Shown in pieces: positions 9,151 to 17,388 of a stretch of DNA of 64,000 nucleotides. Every line of letters starts with the position of its first letter. Position 1 is the first letter of the stretch. The position numbers were made by a program, and so were the translations under genes. The notes below the pieces were generated by a model, which was not told where the DNA came from, searched no databases, and worked only from the letters and a program-made list of their open reading frames with translations. Location: NCBI RefSeq assembly GCF_002563715.1, contig NZ_PDJJ01000001.1:1550001-1614000 (forward strand). The letters run 5' to 3'. The stretch comes from Isoptericola jiangsuensis. GTDB taxonomy: Bacteria; Actinomycetota; Actinomycetes; Actinomycetales; Cellulomonadaceae.

Positions 9151-10776
9151 GTGTTCAACTCCCTGTCGGACCGGCTCACCGCGACCTTCAAGAACCTGCG
9201 CGGCAAGGGTCGGCTCTCCGAGGCGGACATCGACGCGACCGTGCGCGAGATCCGTCGCGCGCTGCTCGACGCCGACGTCGCCGTGCCCGTGGTGCGCGAG
9301 TTCACCGCCGCGGTGCGCGAGCGCGCGCTGGGCGCCGAGGTGTCCGGGGCGCTGAACCCGGCGCAGCAGGTCGTCAAGATCGTCAACGCCGAGCTCGTCG
9401 AGATCCTCGGCGGGCAGACCCGCACGCTGCAGCTGGCCAAGACCCCGCCGACGGTGATCATGCTCGCCGGCCTCCAGGGCGCGGGCAAGACGACGCTCGC
9501 CGGCAAGCTGGCGCTCGCGCTCAAGGAGCAGGGCCACACGCCCCTGCTCGTCGCGGCGGACCTCCAGCGCCCGAACGCCGTCACGCAGCTCGCGGTCGTC
9601 GCGGAGCGGGCGGGCGTGCCCGTGTTCGCCCCGCACCCGGGCAACACGAGCAGCGCCGACGGCGAGACCGACACCATCATCGGCGACCCGGTGGGCGTGG
9701 CCCGTGACGGCGTCGCCGAGGCGCGGTCCAAGCAGCACGACGTCGTCATCGTCGACACGGCGGGCCGCCTGGGCGTCGACCGGCTGCTCATGCAGCAGGC
9801 GGCGGACATCCGTGCCGCGATCACGCCGGACGAGGTCCTGTTCGTCATCGACGCGATGATCGGTCAGGACGCGGTGACGACGGCGCAGGCCTTCCTCGAC
9901 GGCGTCGACTTCACCGGCGTGGTGCTGTCCAAGCTCGACGGCGACGCCCGCGGTGGTGCCGCCCTGTCGGTCGCGAAGATCACCGGCCGGCCGATCATGT
10001 TCGCCTCCACCGGCGAGAAGCTCACCGACTTCGAGGTGTTCCACCCGGACCGCATGGCGTCGCGCATCCTCGACATGGGTGACGTCCTCACGCTCATCGA
10101 GCAGGCCGAGCGGGCGTTCGACGCCGACGAGGCCGAGCGGATGGCCGCGAAGGTGGCCGGCGGCGAGGACTTCACCCTCGCCGACTTCCTGGTGCAGATG
10201 CAGCAGATGAAGAAGCTCGGCTCGATGAAGAAGATGCTCGGCATGATGCCGGGCATGGCGCAGATGCGCGAGCAGCTCGAGAACTTCGACGAGCGCGAGG
10301 TGGACCGCGTCCAGGCGATCATCCAGTCGATGACGCCCGCGGAGCGGGACAACCCGAAGATCATCAACGGCTCGCGCCGCGCCCGCATCGCGCGCGGTTC
10401 CGGGCAGACGACGACGGCCGTGAACGGTCTGCTGGACCGGTTCGCCCAGGCCCAGAAGATGATGCGCCAGATGGCCCGCGGCGGCGGGATGCCGGGCATG
10501 CCGGGCGGCATGCCGGGGATCCCGGGGATGCCGGGCGGCGGCAAGAAGGCGCGGGGCAAGCAGGCTCCGGCGCGCAAGGTCAAGGGCAAGTCCGGCAACC
10601 CGGCCAAGCGGGCGCAGCAGGAGCGCGAGGCGATGCAGCGCGCCCTCGGCGGCGGCGCGAAGCCGGCCGGTCCGGCGGGCTCCGCGTTCGGGGTCGGCAC
10701 GCAGGACGCCGAGCCCGCGAACCTCGACGACCTCCAGCTGCCCGCGGGTCTCGACAAGTTCCTGGGCGGTCGCTGA
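9151..10776 (+). CDS. ffh: Signal recognition particle protein Ffh
   Basis: 541-residue SRP54 GTPase that binds signal peptides of nascent membrane proteins and docks with FtsY. Domains: N helical bundle (1-~85), G domain with P-loop GLQGAGKTT at 107-115, DTAGR and SKLDGDARGG, then a methionine-rich M domain (about 325-450) with the RNA-binding segment around SRRARIARGSG. The C-terminal tail continues with a Met-Pro-Gly repeat and a basic, low-complexity extension of about 90 residues. GTG at 9151 begins the conserved FNSLSDRL sequence and follows AGAGGA at 8-9 bases. No SRP RNA gene is visible in this window. Confidence 0.96.
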   Translation: MFNSLSDRLTATFKNLRGKGRLSEADIDATVREIRRALLDADVAVPVVREFTAAVRERALGAEVSGALNPAQQVVKIVNAELVEILGGQTRTLQLAKTPPTVIMLAGLQGAGKTTLAGKLALALKEQGHTPLLVAADLQRPNAVTQLAVVAERAGVPVFAPHPGNTSSADGETDTIIGDPVGVARDGVAEARSKQHDVVIVDTAGRLGVDRLLMQQAADIRAAITPDEVLFVIDAMIGQDAVTTAQAFLDGVDFTGVVLSKLDGDARGGAALSVAKITGRPIMFASTGEKLTDFEVFHPDRMASRILDMGDVLTLIEQAERAFDADEAERMAAKVAGGEDFTLADFLVQMQQMKKLGSMKKMLGMMPGMAQMREQLENFDEREVDRVQAIIQSMTPAERDNPKIINGSRRARIARGSGQTTTAVNGLLDRFAQAQKMMRQMARGGGMPGMPGGMPGIPGMPGGGKKARGKQAPARKVKGKSGNPAKRAQQEREAMQRALGGGAKPAGPAGSAFGVGTQDAEPANLDDLQLPAGLDKFLGGR

Positions 10777-10811
10777 GCGCCTGCGGGCCCTCGCGGCGCT
10801 ACGCTTCCCCC

Positions 10812-11924
10812 ATGTCGGTGCCGCACGTCCCCCTGCACGTCACGGGTCATGTCCTCCTGGACGGCGACCGCGAGGTCGGTGAGATGTGGGTGCGCGACGG
10901 TCGGATCAGCCTGTTGCGGCCCACGCCCCAGGGCAGCCCCGCCACCGAGCTCGAGGGCTGGGTGCTGCCGGGGCTCGTCGACGTCCACTGCCACCTGGGC
11001 CTCGACGCCGGGGGAGCGACCGAGCCGGACACGGCCGCGAAGCAGGCCCTCACGGACCGTGACAGCGGCGTGCTGCTGGTGCGGGACGCGGGCTCGCCGC
11101 TGGACACGTCGTGGGTCCACGCGCGCGCCGACCTGCCCCGCCTGGTGCGGGCCGGGTCGCACCTGGCGCGCCCCAAGCGCTACCTGCGCCACTACGGGGT
11201 CGAGCTCGACGACGTGGAAGCGCTGCCGGAGGCGGTGCGCGCCGAGGCCCGGGCCGGCGACGGCTGGGTCAAGGTCGTGGCCGACTGGATCGACCGGGAC
11301 CTGGGCGCCGACGGCGACCTGACGCCGCTGTGGCCGGCGGACGTGCTCGCCGAGGCGGTGCGGGCCGCGCACGCCGAGGCGGCACGGGTGACCGTCCACG
11401 CGTTCTCCGAGGAGGTCGTGCCCGACCTGCTCGCGGCCGGCGTCGACGGCATCGAGCACGGCACCGGCATCCCGCCCGAGCTCATGGGCGAGGTCGCCCA
11501 GCGTCAGGTCCACGTCACGCCCACGCTGCTGCAGGTCGGCCAGTTCGAGAACATCGCGGCGCAGGCCGACGGCAGGTACCCGCGGTTCGCCGCACGGATG
11601 CGGCGCATGCACGAGCGCCGGTACACCCAGGTCCGCGAGATGTACGAGGCCGGGATCCCGCTGCTGGTGGGCACCGACGCGGGCGGCACCATCGACCACG
11701 GCAGGATCGCGGACGAGTGCGCCGAGCTGGTGGCCGCCGGCATCCCCGACGCCGAGGTCGTCGCGATGGCGACCTGGCGCGCGCGGGCCTTCCTCGGGCA
11801 CGGGTCGATGGTCGAGGGCGCGAGCGCGGACTTCGTGGTCTACCCCGCCGACCCGCGCCAGGACGTCGCGGTGCTGCGGCACCCCACGGCCGTGGTGCTC
11901 CGCGGCCGCATCGTCGCCCCGTGA
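10812..11924 (+). CDS. Amidohydrolase-family metalloenzyme, substrate unknown
   Basis: 370-residue protein of the amidohydrolase superfamily. The metal ligands are recognisable: HxH at H59/H61 (DVHCHLG), a bridging lysine candidate K154 (WVKVVADW), H196 (VTVHAFS), H216 (GIEHGTG) and catalytic D289 (GTDAGG). The small beta-sandwich typical of cytosolic imidazolonepropionase-like members is formed by both termini. It sits between ffh and rpsP with its own promoter: TACGCT at 10800-10805 is 6 bases before the ATG, so the mRNA is probably leaderless. The set of ligands favours a dipeptidase or prolidase-like hydrolase, but sequence alone does not give the substrate. Confidence 0.85.
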   Translation: MSVPHVPLHVTGHVLLDGDREVGEMWVRDGRISLLRPTPQGSPATELEGWVLPGLVDVHCHLGLDAGGATEPDTAAKQALTDRDSGVLLVRDAGSPLDTSWVHARADLPRLVRAGSHLARPKRYLRHYGVELDDVEALPEAVRAEARAGDGWVKVVADWIDRDLGADGDLTPLWPADVLAEAVRAAHAEAARVTVHAFSEEVVPDLLAAGVDGIEHGTGIPPELMGEVAQRQVHVTPTLLQVGQFENIAAQADGRYPRFAARMRRMHERRYTQVREMYEAGIPLLVGTDAGGTIDHGRIADECAELVAAGIPDAEVVAMATWRARAFLGHGSMVEGASADFVVYPADPRQDVAVLRHPTAVVLRGRIVAP

Positions 11925-11974
11925 CCCGCCGCCCGCCGCGGCGCCGGTGTGACGCAACCGTGGTCGGGCAGAGG

Positions 11975-12004
11975 TTGGGGGACACCCCCGCGATCTGGCA
12001 CAAT
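11975..12004 (+). promoter_or_regulatory. Promoter of the rpsP operon
   Basis: TTGGGG at 11975-11980 and CACAAT at 11999-12004 are separated by 18 bp. Transcription would start near 12011, giving a leader of about 115 bases ahead of rpsP. Confidence 0.5.
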
Positions 12005-12127
12005 GTCCGGGTACTCGGCGTGCCCAGGCCCCTCTCACCTGCGCCCGCCCGGTCCTGACCCGACCGCCCGCCGGACCCCACCGGCACGGCGCCAGGGTCG
12101 CACCCACAGAACCAGGAGACCACTCAA

Positions 12128-12544
12128 GTGGCCGTCAAGATCCGTCTGAAGCGTCTCGGCAAGATCCGGGCCCCGTACTACCGCATCGTCGTGGCCGACT
12201 CGCGCACCAAGCGCGACGGTCGTGTCATCGAGGAGATCGGCAAGTACCACCCGACCGAGGAGCCCTCGTTCATCGAGGTCGACTCCGAGCGTGCGCAGTA
12301 CTGGCTGGGCGTCGGCGCGCAGCCGACCGAGCAGGTCGCCGCCATCCTCAAGGTGACCGGCGACTGGCAGAAGTTCAAGGGTCTCGAGGGCGCCGAGGGC
12401 ACCCTCAAGACCAAGCAGGGCACCACCGACACCGCCGCCGCGGTCGAGGCCGTGCACGCCGAGGCCGAGAAGGTCAAGGCGAAGGCCTCCGAGGCCAAGT
12501 CCGAGGAGAAGGCGGAGTCCACCGAGGACGAGGCCGGGGCCTGA
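12128..12544 (+). CDS. rpsP: 30S ribosomal protein S16
   Basis: Small-subunit protein S16, beginning [20 protein letters not shown] with GTG start and an AGGAG ribosome-binding site. The core fold covers about residues 1-85; the remaining ~50 residues are an Ala/Glu/Lys-rich acidic tail, longer than in compact S16 proteins of about 80-100 residues. The TGA overlaps the ATG of the KH-domain gene, so the two are translationally coupled. It heads the rpsP-khpA-rimM-trmD cluster, which is conserved across bacteria. Confidence 0.97.
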   Translation: MAVKIRLKRLGKIRAPYYRIVVADSRTKRDGRVIEEIGKYHPTEEPSFIEVDSERAQYWLGVGAQPTEQVAAILKVTGDWQKFKGLEGAEGTLKTKQGTTDTAAAVEAVHAEAEKVKAKASEAKSEEKAESTEDEAGA

Positions 12545-12783
12545 TGCTCGCCGACGCCCTCGAGCACCTCGTGCGCGGCATCGTCGACAACCCGGACGAC
12601 GTCCGGGTCACGGCCCGCACGCAGCGCCGGGGCGACCTGCTCGAGGTCCGGGTGCACCCCGACGACCTCGGGCGGGTCATCGGTCGAGGAGGCCGCACCG
12701 CCAAGGCGCTGCGCACCGTCGTCGGTGCGCTGTCGTCCGACGGCCCGGTGCGGGTCGACGTCGTGGACGTCGACCGCCGCTGA
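12544..12783 (+). CDS. khpA: KH-domain RNA-binding protein KhpA
   Basis: 79-residue single KH domain with the GxxG loop visible in GRVIGRGGRTAKAL (residues 43-56). Proteins of this family bind RNA and, in other Gram-positive bacteria, work with KhpB in cell elongation and RNA regulation. The ATG overlaps the rpsP stop by one base, a widely conserved pairing. A very strong hairpin follows directly, splitting it from rimM. Confidence 0.92.
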   Translation: MLADALEHLVRGIVDNPDDVRVTARTQRRGDLLEVRVHPDDLGRVIGRGGRTAKALRTVVGALSSDGPVRVDVVDVDRR

Positions 12784-12800
12784 CCGACCACGGGCACGCC

Positions 12801-12837
12801 GACGAGGCCCGGTCCCCCCGCGGGACCGGGCCTCGTC
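12801..12837 (+). terminator. 16-bp hairpin between khpA and rimM
   Basis: Arms 12801-12816 and 12822-12837 are perfectly complementary with loop CCCGC. It starts 17 bases after the khpA stop. A short GTGTTC follows, with no T-tract. It probably terminates or caps the rpsP-khpA mRNA, making rimM-trmD depend on read-through or its own promoter. Confidence 0.75.
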
Positions 12838-12907
12838 GTGTTCACTGGCACCGACCGGCACCGCAGCGGTGCCGCTGGGCTCGACGGCCCACGACCAAGG
12901 AGACGAC

Positions 12908-13462
12908 ATGGACCTGGTGGTCGCCCGCATCGGACGGGCCCACGGACTGCGCGGCGAGGTAGGCCTCGACGTGCGCACGGACGTCCCGCAGGAGCGGTTC
13001 GTCGTCGGGGCGGTGCTGGCGACGGCGCCCGCCGCCGCGGGACCGCTCACCGTGACGAGCGCCCGCACCCACCAGGGGCGGTGGCTCGTCGGGTTCGCCG
13101 GGGTGTCCGACCGGACCGGTGCCGAGGCGCTGCGCGGCGTCGAGCTCGTCGTCACCGAGGACGTCTCCGCCGAGGAGGACGCCTGGTACCCGCACGAGCT
13201 CGCGGGACTGCGGGCCGAGCTGGCCGACGGCACGGTCGTCGGCGAGGTCGTGGGGCTCGAGCACCTGCCCGCCCAGGACGCCCTGGTCGTGAAGGAGACC
13301 GGGGGCGAGCGGACGCTCGTGCCGTTCGTCCGCGCGATCGTGCCCGAGGTCGACGTCCCCGGCGGCCGGGTCGTCCTGACCCCGCCCGGTGGGCTGCTCG
13401 CCCGGGACGCGGACGCCGCGATCGTGGACCGCGCCGACGACGACGCCGAGGGCGAGGCCTGA
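12908..13462 (+). CDS. rimM: Ribosome maturation factor RimM
   Basis: 184-residue 16S rRNA processing factor that binds S19 during 30S assembly. The N-terminal RimM domain opens with [13 protein letters not shown] and a C-terminal PRC-barrel covers about residues 95-170 (WYPHELAGL, then VLTPPGGL). ATG 12908 follows AAGGAGACGAC, a clear ribosome-binding site, and lies beyond the khpA hairpin; longer in-frame starts would run through that hairpin. It ends 2 bases before trmD. Confidence 0.95.
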   Translation: MDLVVARIGRAHGLRGEVGLDVRTDVPQERFVVGAVLATAPAAAGPLTVTSARTHQGRWLVGFAGVSDRTGAEALRGVELVVTEDVSAEEDAWYPHELAGLRAELADGTVVGEVVGLEHLPAQDALVVKETGGERTLVPFVRAIVPEVDVPGGRVVLTPPGGLLARDADAAIVDRADDDAEGEA

Positions 13463-13464
13463 GC

Positions 13465-14274
13465 GTGCGGGTCGACGTCGTCACGATCTTCCCCGACTAC
13501 CTCGCGGCGCTGGACCTGTCCCTCGTGGGCAAGGCGCGCCGGTCCGGGCTCCTCGACCTGCGGGTCCACGACCTGCGCGACTTCACGACCGACCGGCACC
13601 GCACGGTCGACGACACCCCGTTCGGCGGGGGCGCGGGCATGGTCATGCGACCCGACGTCTGGGGTCGCGCGCTGGACGACCTCATGGGCGATCCCGCCGG
13701 CGCGGGCGAGCCGCCCGCGGGCGCGCACCTCGTCGTGCCGACGCCGTCGGGGGAGGTGTTCACCCAGCGGCACGCCGAGCGGCTGGCCGAGGCGGAGCAC
13801 CTGGTGGTCGCGTGCGGTCGGTACGAGGGCATCGACGCGCGCGTCGTCGAGCACTACCGCGCGGCGGGGCACCCGGTGAGCGAGCTCTCCATCGGCGACT
13901 ACGTCCTCAACGGCGGCGAGGTCGCGGCCCTCGTCATGATCGAGGCCGTCGGCCGGCTGCTGCCGGGCGTCGTCGGCAACCCGCACTCCCTGGTCGAGGA
14001 GTCCCACGGGGCCGCCGGCCTGCTGGAGTACCCGGTCTACACCAAGCCCCCGGCGTGGGACGGGCACGACGTGCCGGAGGTCCTGCTGTCCGGGCACCAC
14101 GGCCGCATCGAGCGGTGGCGTCGTGACCAGGCGCTCGAGCGCACCGCCCGGCGCCGCCCGGACATGGTCGCGGCGCTCGACCCGGCCGGGCTCGACCGCC
14201 GCGACCGCGAGGTGCTCGCAGGGCTCGGCTGGACGGTCGACGAGGACGGCGTCCACCCGGGCGACGGCTCCTGA
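13465..14274 (+). CDS. trmD: tRNA (guanine-N1)-methyltransferase TrmD
   Basis: 269-residue SPOUT-class enzyme that methylates G37 of tRNAs reading CNN codons, preventing frameshifting. The protein begins [13 protein letters not shown] and carries the trefoil-knot segments [13 protein letters not shown] and [13 protein letters not shown] plus VGNPHSL. GTG 13465 is 2 bases after the rimM stop, so the two are translationally coupled. C-terminal helical domain is complete. Confidence 0.96.
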   Translation: MRVDVVTIFPDYLAALDLSLVGKARRSGLLDLRVHDLRDFTTDRHRTVDDTPFGGGAGMVMRPDVWGRALDDLMGDPAGAGEPPAGAHLVVPTPSGEVFTQRHAERLAEAEHLVVACGRYEGIDARVVEHYRAAGHPVSELSIGDYVLNGGEVAALVMIEAVGRLLPGVVGNPHSLVEESHGAAGLLEYPVYTKPPAWDGHDVPEVLLSGHHGRIERWRRDQALERTARRRPDMVAALDPAGLDRRDREVLAGLGWTVDEDGVHPGDGS

Positions 14275-14346
14275 GCCGAGGTCGCGTGCCCGCCCGACGG
14301 GCCGGTGGTGCGCGTCACGACCTGCCCGCGCCCGCCGCGCGGGGCG

Positions 14347-14493
14347 TTGTGGCAGAATGGTGCGTCGGTGTGCCGCAGCCCGGACTCTGCCACAGGGGAG
14401 ACCAGCGGGCCGAGACACGGCGCACCACCACTGACGACACCAGGGTCCGCGCCGCCGTGCCGGCCCTCCGATGCTTGCTCTGACCTGTGGCAG
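14347..14493 (+). promoter_or_regulatory. rplS leader with alternative pairings and a promoter
   Basis: The 233-base gap between trmD and rplS contains three related arms: TGTGGCAGA at 14348-14356, its complement TCTGCCACA at 14386-14394, and CCTGTGGCAG at 14484-14493. The middle arm (CTGCCACAGG, 14387-14396) can pair with the first (9 bp) or the third (10 bp), not both. The third arm ends just before the ribosome-binding site. CAGAAT at 14353-14358, inside the first arm, is a plausible -10, so transcripts from it would lack arm one. Function as an L19 autoregulatory leader is inference. Confidence 0.45.
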
Positions 14494-14507
14494 GGTGGGG
14501 AGAGAAC

Positions 14508-14864
14508 ATGAAGACGCTCGACTTCGTCGACGCAGCCTCGCTGCGCTCCGACGTGCCGGACTTCCGCGCCGGCGACACCGTCAAGGTCAACGTCAAGGTC
14601 ATCGAGGGCAACCGCTCCCGTGTGCAGGCCTTCCAGGGCATCGTCATCGCCCGCCGGAACAACGGCATCGGCTCGACGTTCACCGTCCGCAAGATCAGCT
14701 TCGGCGTCGGCGTCGAGCGCACCTTCCCGGTGCACGCCCCGACCATCGAGTCGATCGAGCTCGTGACCCGCGGTGACGTCCGCCGGGCCAAGCTGTACTA
14801 CCTGCGCAAGCTGCGCGGCAAGAAGGCGAAGATCCGCGAGAAGCGCGACACCCCCGCCAAGTGA
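14508..14864 (+). CDS. rplS: 50S ribosomal protein L19
   Basis: 118-residue L19, located at the 30S-50S interface. It has the usual length and the signature around [19 protein letters not shown] and [19 protein letters not shown] 14508 follows GGTGGGGAGAG, a strong ribosome-binding site; an in-frame start 21 bases earlier would overlap that site and is rejected. It follows trmD in the conserved order and is closed by a 20-bp terminator hairpin. Confidence 0.97.
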   Translation: MKTLDFVDAASLRSDVPDFRAGDTVKVNVKVIEGNRSRVQAFQGIVIARRNNGIGSTFTVRKISFGVGVERTFPVHAPTIESIELVTRGDVRRAKLYYLRKLRGKKAKIREKRDTPAK

Positions 14865-14893
14865 GCCGTGCGGCCCCGTCCGGGCCGCCGCCA

Positions 14894-14940
14894 CGCCGAC
14901 GGGCGGCACCTCCTGCGGGAGGTGCCGCCCGTCGGCGTTT
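14894..14940 (+). terminator. Strong terminator after rplS
   Basis: Perfect 20-bp stem (14894-14913 with 14918-14937), tetraloop TGCG, then TTT. It is the most convincing intrinsic terminator in the window and marks the end of the rpsP-to-rplS region. Confidence 0.88.
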
Positions 14941-14974
14941 CGCCTTCCCGGCAGGCCCGTGGGAAGGTGTGCTC

Positions 14975-15790
14975 GTGGCAGACTCCGACCCCATGACGTC
15001 CCCGAACCGTCGGCACGGTCCCGACGACGACGCCCCGGCGAGCCGCCCCTCCGACGAGGAGGTCACGACCCGCTCGGAGTCCGCCCCCGCCCACGCCGCC
15101 GCACCCTCGGGGCACCGCGGCGGACGGGGCATGAGCCTGCTGCGCGAGACCGCGATCATCGTCGTCTCGGCGCTCGTGCTGTCGTGGCTGATCAAGACCT
15201 TCCTGGTCCAGGCGTTCTTCATCCCGAGCTCGTCGATGGAGGACACCCTCCAGATCGGCGACCGCGTCATGGTCTCCCGCCTCGTCCCGGACGTGCTCGA
15301 CGTGCACCGCGGCGACGTCGTCGTCTTCAAGGACCCGGGCGGCTGGCTCCCCCCGTACGAGGCGCCCGACAAGGGCCCGGTCGGCAACGCCGTGCGCGAC
15401 GCCGCCACCTTCGTCGGTCTGCTGCCGCAGGACACCGGCGAGCACCTCATCAAGCGCGTCATCGGCATGCCGGGGGACACGGTCGAGTGCTGCGACGCCG
15501 AGGGTCGGGTGAGCGTCAACGGGGTGCCGATCGACGAGACGTACATCGCCCCGGGCTCGGTGCCGAGCCAGACGGAGTTCTCCACCGTCGTGCCCGACGA
15601 CATGCTGTTCGTCATGGGTGACAACCGCCAGCACTCCCAGGACTCCCGGTACAACACCGGCAAGCCCGGCGGCGGGTTCGTCCCGATCGACAACGTGGTG
15701 GGCAACGCCTTCGTCATCGTCTGGCCGTTCCCCGACATGACGCTGCTGCGCAACCCGGCCGACGTCTTCGCCGAGGTACCGGAGCCATGA
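14975..15790 (+). CDS. lepB: Signal peptidase I
   Basis: 271-residue type I signal peptidase that cleaves exported preproteins at the membrane surface. A disordered N-terminal cytoplasmic tail precedes one transmembrane helix (about residues 55-75). The catalytic Ser-Lys dyad is S87 (PSSSMEDTL) and K160 (LIKRVIGMPGD); box E is VMGDNRQHSQDSR. Longer frames start inside the rplS terminator and are rejected. GTG 14975 is 7 bases after GGGAAGG; ATG 14993 is the alternative. The stop overlaps rnhB by 4 bases. An adjacent Cys-Cys pair occurs in VECCDAEG, facing the extracytoplasmic side. Confidence 0.93.
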   Translation: MADSDPMTSPNRRHGPDDDAPASRPSDEEVTTRSESAPAHAAAPSGHRGGRGMSLLRETAIIVVSALVLSWLIKTFLVQAFFIPSSSMEDTLQIGDRVMVSRLVPDVLDVHRGDVVVFKDPGGWLPPYEAPDKGPVGNAVRDAATFVGLLPQDTGEHLIKRVIGMPGDTVECCDAEGRVSVNGVPIDETYIAPGSVPSQTEFSTVVPDDMLFVMGDNRQHSQDSRYNTGKPGGGFVPIDNVVGNAFVIVWPFPDMTLLRNPADVFAEVPEP

Positions 15791-16602
15791 CCGGGGCCGC
15801 GCGACGCCGCAGTCCCACGCTGCGCACCGAGCGGGCGCTGCTGTCCGAGGGTGCGCGCCTGGTCGGCGGCATGGACGAGGTGGGGCGTGGCGCGCTGGCG
15901 GGACCCGTCAGCGTCGGGCTCGTCGTCGTCGACGCGACCACCCGGACGGCGCCGCGCGGGCTGACCGACTCCAAGCTGCTGTCGCCGACGGCGCGCGAGG
16001 CGCTGGTGGAGCCGCTGCGGCACTGGGCGGTCGCCTGGGCCGTGGGCCATGCCGGCCCCGCGGAGATCGACGCGCACGGCATCGTCGCCGCGCTGCGGCT
16101 GGCGGGCCGGCGCGCACTGGCCCAGGTGCGGCGCAGCCTCGGCGACGTCGACGCGGTGCTGCTCGACGGCTCCCACGACTGGCTCAGCCGCCCGGCCGCC
16201 GACCTGTTCGAGGCGGCCGCGCTGGACCCCGGCAGCGGGCTCGACGCCCCGGAGCCCGGCGTGCGGACCCTGGTCAAGGCCGACCTGCAGTGCTCGTCGG
16301 TCGCGGCGGCCAGCGTGCTGGCCAAGGTGGAGCGCGACGGCCTGCTCCGACGGCTCGCCGCGCAGTACCCGCACTACGCGTGGGACCAGAACAAGGGCTA
16401 CTCGGCGCCGGCGCACCTGGACGCGCTGCGCCGCCAGGGCCCCACCCCGCAGCACCGTCGTTCCTGGAACCTGCGGGTCCTGGAGGACGCGCCGCCCGCG
16501 CCTCCGGCCCCGGCCGGCCGGTCCGACGTGGTGCGCGAGATCTCCGAGCAGGCGAGCCTCGGGACACCGCTCGACGTGTCCTTCCGTTCCCGGGTGGGAT
16601 GA
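15787..16602 (+). CDS. rnhB: Ribonuclease HII
   Basis: 271-residue RNase HII that cuts RNA in RNA-DNA hybrids and removes single ribonucleotides from DNA. The first acidic pair is in MDEVGRGALAGP (D30/E31), with LTDSKLLSP and LLDGSHDW supplying further active-site residues. The ATG overlaps the lepB stop (ATGA). The last ~40 residues are a Pro/Ala-rich extension beyond the catalytic core. Confidence 0.95.
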   Translation: MTGAARRRSPTLRTERALLSEGARLVGGMDEVGRGALAGPVSVGLVVVDATTRTAPRGLTDSKLLSPTAREALVEPLRHWAVAWAVGHAGPAEIDAHGIVAALRLAGRRALAQVRRSLGDVDAVLLDGSHDWLSRPAADLFEAAALDPGSGLDAPEPGVRTLVKADLQCSSVAAASVLAKVERDGLLRRLAAQYPHYAWDQNKGYSAPAHLDALRRQGPTPQHRRSWNLRVLEDAPPAPPAPAGRSDVVREISEQASLGTPLDVSFRSRVG

Positions 16603-16609
16603 TGGGCGC

Positions 16610-16909
16610 GTGAGCGCTGAGGACCTGGAGAACTACGAGAACGAGATGGAGCTCGCGCTCTATCGCGAGTACCGGGACGTCGTGGGGCTGTTCTCGTACG
16701 TGGTGGAGACCGAACGACGGTTCTACCTCGCCAATCAGGTCGACCTCCAGGTGAGGTCCGCCGCCGGCGAGGTGTACTTCGAGGTGCGGTTGTCCGACGC
16801 GTGGGTGTGGGACGTCTACCGGTCGGCCCGGTTCGTCAAGTCCGTGCGGGTGGTGACCTTCAAGGACGTCAACGTCGAGGAGCTCGCCAAGGCCGAGATC
16901 GCCCTCTGA
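16610..16909 (+). CDS. DUF2469-family protein
   Basis: 99-residue acidic protein beginning SAEDLENYENEMELALYREY, matching the DUF2469 family that is found in Actinomycetota between rnhB and yraN. Its function is not established. The GTG lies 6 bases after GATGAT (16598-16603), so it may also be expressed as a leaderless mRNA, although only 7 bases separate it from the rnhB stop. Confidence 0.9.
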   Translation: MSAEDLENYENEMELALYREYRDVVGLFSYVVETERRFYLANQVDLQVRSAAGEVYFEVRLSDAWVWDVYRSARFVKSVRVVTFKDVNVEELAKAEIAL

Positions 16910-17034
16910 CGCACGGACGTCACCTCGCCGGCCCGTCCACAGGACCGCCGGGGTGGTGACGATCCACAGGCCGCCCTGCCGCCCGTGGCGGGCGACCGGT
17001 CCCGCGCGGCAGCGTGCTGCGCGGAGGTGGTTCC

Positions 17035-17388
17035 GTGCAGGCGAAGGACGCCGTCGGGCGCTACGGCGAGAAGCTGGCCGCCCGGCATCTGACCGGGCTC
17101 GGTTACGAGGTGCTCGACCGCAACTGGCGAGGGGCGGCGGGCGAGATCGACCTCGTCGTGCGCCACGGCGGGACCGTCGTGGTCGTCGAGGTCAAGACCC
17201 GGCGCGGGCTCGCCCACGGGCACCCGGCCGAGGCCGTCACCCGGGCCAAGCTGGCACGGCTGCGACGCCTCGCGGGGGAGTGGCTGCACGCCCACCCCGG
17301 GGCGCGGGACGTCCGCATCGACGTCGTCGCCGTCGTCCTGCCGCGCGCCGGCGCCGCGCAGGTCGAGCACCTCGTCGGGGTGTCGTGA
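17035..17388 (+). CDS. YraN-family putative endonuclease (UPF0102)
   Basis: 117-residue protein with a Holliday-junction-resolvase-like restriction endonuclease fold. The PD-(D/E)xK residues are visible: E37 and D39 (GEIDLVV), E52 and K54 (VVEVKTRR). The substrate of this family is not settled. GTG 17035 follows GGAGG by 7 bases; an earlier in-frame start would overlap that site. It ends overlapping comM and sits in the conserved yraN-comM-dprA order, which links it to DNA uptake genes by context only. Confidence 0.9.
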   Translation: MQAKDAVGRYGEKLAARHLTGLGYEVLDRNWRGAAGEIDLVVRHGGTVVVVEVKTRRGLAHGHPAEAVTRAKLARLRRLAGEWLHAHPGARDVRIDVVAVVLPRAGAAQVEHLVGVS

